Shown here: positions 5,349 through 6,187 of the stretch, piece by piece
Layout: every line of letters starts with the position of its first letter
Numbering within the stretch: position 1 is the first letter of the stretch
Source of the DNA: Spirochaetaceae bacterium
GTDB lineage: Bacteria > Spirochaetota > Spirochaetia > Treponematales > Breznakiellaceae
Assembly: GCA_031280705.1 (NCBI GenBank)
Contig: JAITGJ010000067.1
Coordinates: 1-6,187 of the forward strand
Direction: 5' to 3'
DNA: 6,187 nt
Notes under the pieces: generated by a model
Told to the model about the DNA's origin: nothing
The model's input: only the letters and a program-made list of their open reading frames with translations
The model's database searches: none
Program-made: the position numbers and the translations under genes

Positions 5349-6187
5349 ATGAAGCTCTACAGCCGGGGACAGGTTGCTTTTTTTGCCATTTTGACCGGTC
5401 TCATGGTTATTCTATTTGCCGTGGGCATTGGATTTTTGCCTGCCGGCAAGTCCCCTTCCGCCGTTTCGGCCCGGGACGGGGGCGGGGAAGCCGCGGAGAA
5501 GGACCCGCTTGACGCCCTGAACCGGCTCCAGACCTACCCTTCTACCCTGCAGCTCAACACGCAGGACCTCGCGCCCTTTACCCAGGATGAACGGGAAAAT
5601 ATCGCCGTTTACGAACAGTTTAACGAGGCGGTGGTCAATATCACCACGGAAACAGTGGGCATCAACTGGTTTCTTGAGCCGGTTCCCCAGGACGGCGGTT
5701 CAGGGTCCGGCTCAATTATCGGCACGCAGGGGTACGTGCTCACCAATAACCACGTCATCGAAAACGCCTACAAAGTACACATCAATCTGGCGGACGGCTC
5801 CCAGATCGAGGGAAGCGTGGTTGGAACGGACCCGGAAAATGATATCGCGGTTCTGAAATTCGAGCCGCCCGCGGGCGCGCAGTTAAAGACCATACCCTTT
5901 GGGGATTCGTCAAACCTCCGGGTGGGGCAGCGGGTTCTCGCCATCGGGAATCCGTTTGCGCTGGAACGCACGCTGACCGTCGGCATTGTATCGGGGCTTG
6001 GGCGGCCCATTCAGACATCCCGGCAAAATATTATTCGGGATATGATCCAGACCGATGCCTCCATCAATCCCGGCAATTCCGGTGGGCCGCTCCTTGACGC
6101 CCAGGGCCGGATGATCGGTATCAATACGATGATTTATTCCCCCTCAGGCGGTTCCGTGGGCATCGGCTTTGCCGTACCGGTAAATAC
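5349..6187 (+). CDS. htrA: HtrA/Do-family periplasmic serine protease (3' end outside window)
   Basis: 279 complete codons are present and the frame is still open at the right edge. HtrA proteases degrade or refold damaged proteins in the periplasm. Residues about 8-30 form one hydrophobic segment with no clear cleavage site, so the protein is probably membrane-anchored with the protease domain outside. A low-complexity linker (about 31-55) follows. The trypsin-like domain has the full catalytic triad: His135 in TNNHVIEN, Asp165 in ENDIAVLK and Ser244 in NPGNSGGPL. The oxyanion-hole and core motifs AIGNPF, TVGIVSG and QTDASINPGNSGGPL are all typical. The sequence stops just after GIGFAVPVN, the normal end of the protease domain, so the expected one or two PDZ domains lie beyond the window. 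Divergent from the exported NlpC/P60-like protein. The DegP/DegQ/DegS type cannot be told without the C-terminus. Confidence 0.95.
   Translation, partial: MKLYSRGQVAFFAILTGLMVILFAVGIGFLPAGKSPSAVSARDGGGEAAEKDPLDALNRLQTYPSTLQLNTQDLAPFTQDERENIAVYEQFNEAVVNITTETVGINWFLEPVPQDGGSGSGSIIGTQGYVLTNNHVIENAYKVHINLADGSQIEGSVVGTDPENDIAVLKFEPPAGAQLKTIPFGDSSNLRVGQRVLAIGNPFALERTLTVGIVSGLGRPIQTSRQNIIRDMIQTDASINPGNSGGPLLDAQGRMIGINTMIYSPSGGSVGIGFAVPVN

Noticed and set aside
1..6187. CRISPR array, tRNA or rRNA genes
   Set aside because: No regularly spaced repeats, and no cloverleaf or rRNA-like segments, were seen in the non-coding gaps.

Overview
The window looks like chromosomal DNA of a spirochaete of the Treponema group, most like the higher-GC gut and free-living lineages. 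This rests on the GroES and HtrA sequences, the solitary groES, and the GC-rich third codon positions. It is an inference from remembered protein similarity, not a database result.

Layout, left to right. (1) Bases 1-141 are the 3' end of a plus-strand gene whose last 46 residues match the C-terminus of PTS enzyme I. (2) An inverted repeat and a strong sigma70-type promoter lead into groES (330-596), which ends at a textbook intrinsic terminator (614-643). (3) Another small inverted repeat precedes a 977-residue hybrid sensor histidine kinase (777-3710): TM1, periplasmic dCache sensor, TM2, DHp, HATPase, degenerate receiver, true receiver, Hpt. (4) A 132-bp palindromic element (3710-3841), made of two tandem foldable units, lies between the convergent kinase gene and the next gene. 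(5) A minus-strand gene (3850-5205) encodes an exported protein of unknown function with an NlpC/P60-like Cys motif and a distant His. (6) A 143-bp divergent intergenic region holds a plus-strand promoter, two CACGTG palindromes one helical turn apart, and two interleaved inverted repeats in the mRNA leader. (7) An HtrA/Do-family serine protease starts at 5349 and runs off the right edge, with all three catalytic residues present.

How the genes may work together. groES is its own transcription unit and no groEL is visible. The kinase ends in an Hpt domain and has no DNA-binding output, so it should pass phosphate to a response regulator encoded outside the window. The exported NlpC/P60-like protein and the membrane-anchored HtrA protease are divergently transcribed from a shared control region. 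Both would act outside the cytoplasm, which suggests, but does not show, a link through envelope maintenance.

I found no CRISPR array, tRNA, rRNA, transposase gene or phage gene. The most interesting items are the 132-bp palindromic element, the control and leader region of the protease gene, and the unassigned exported protein. None of them amounts to a demonstrated new system. No gap without a gene exceeds about 190 bases.
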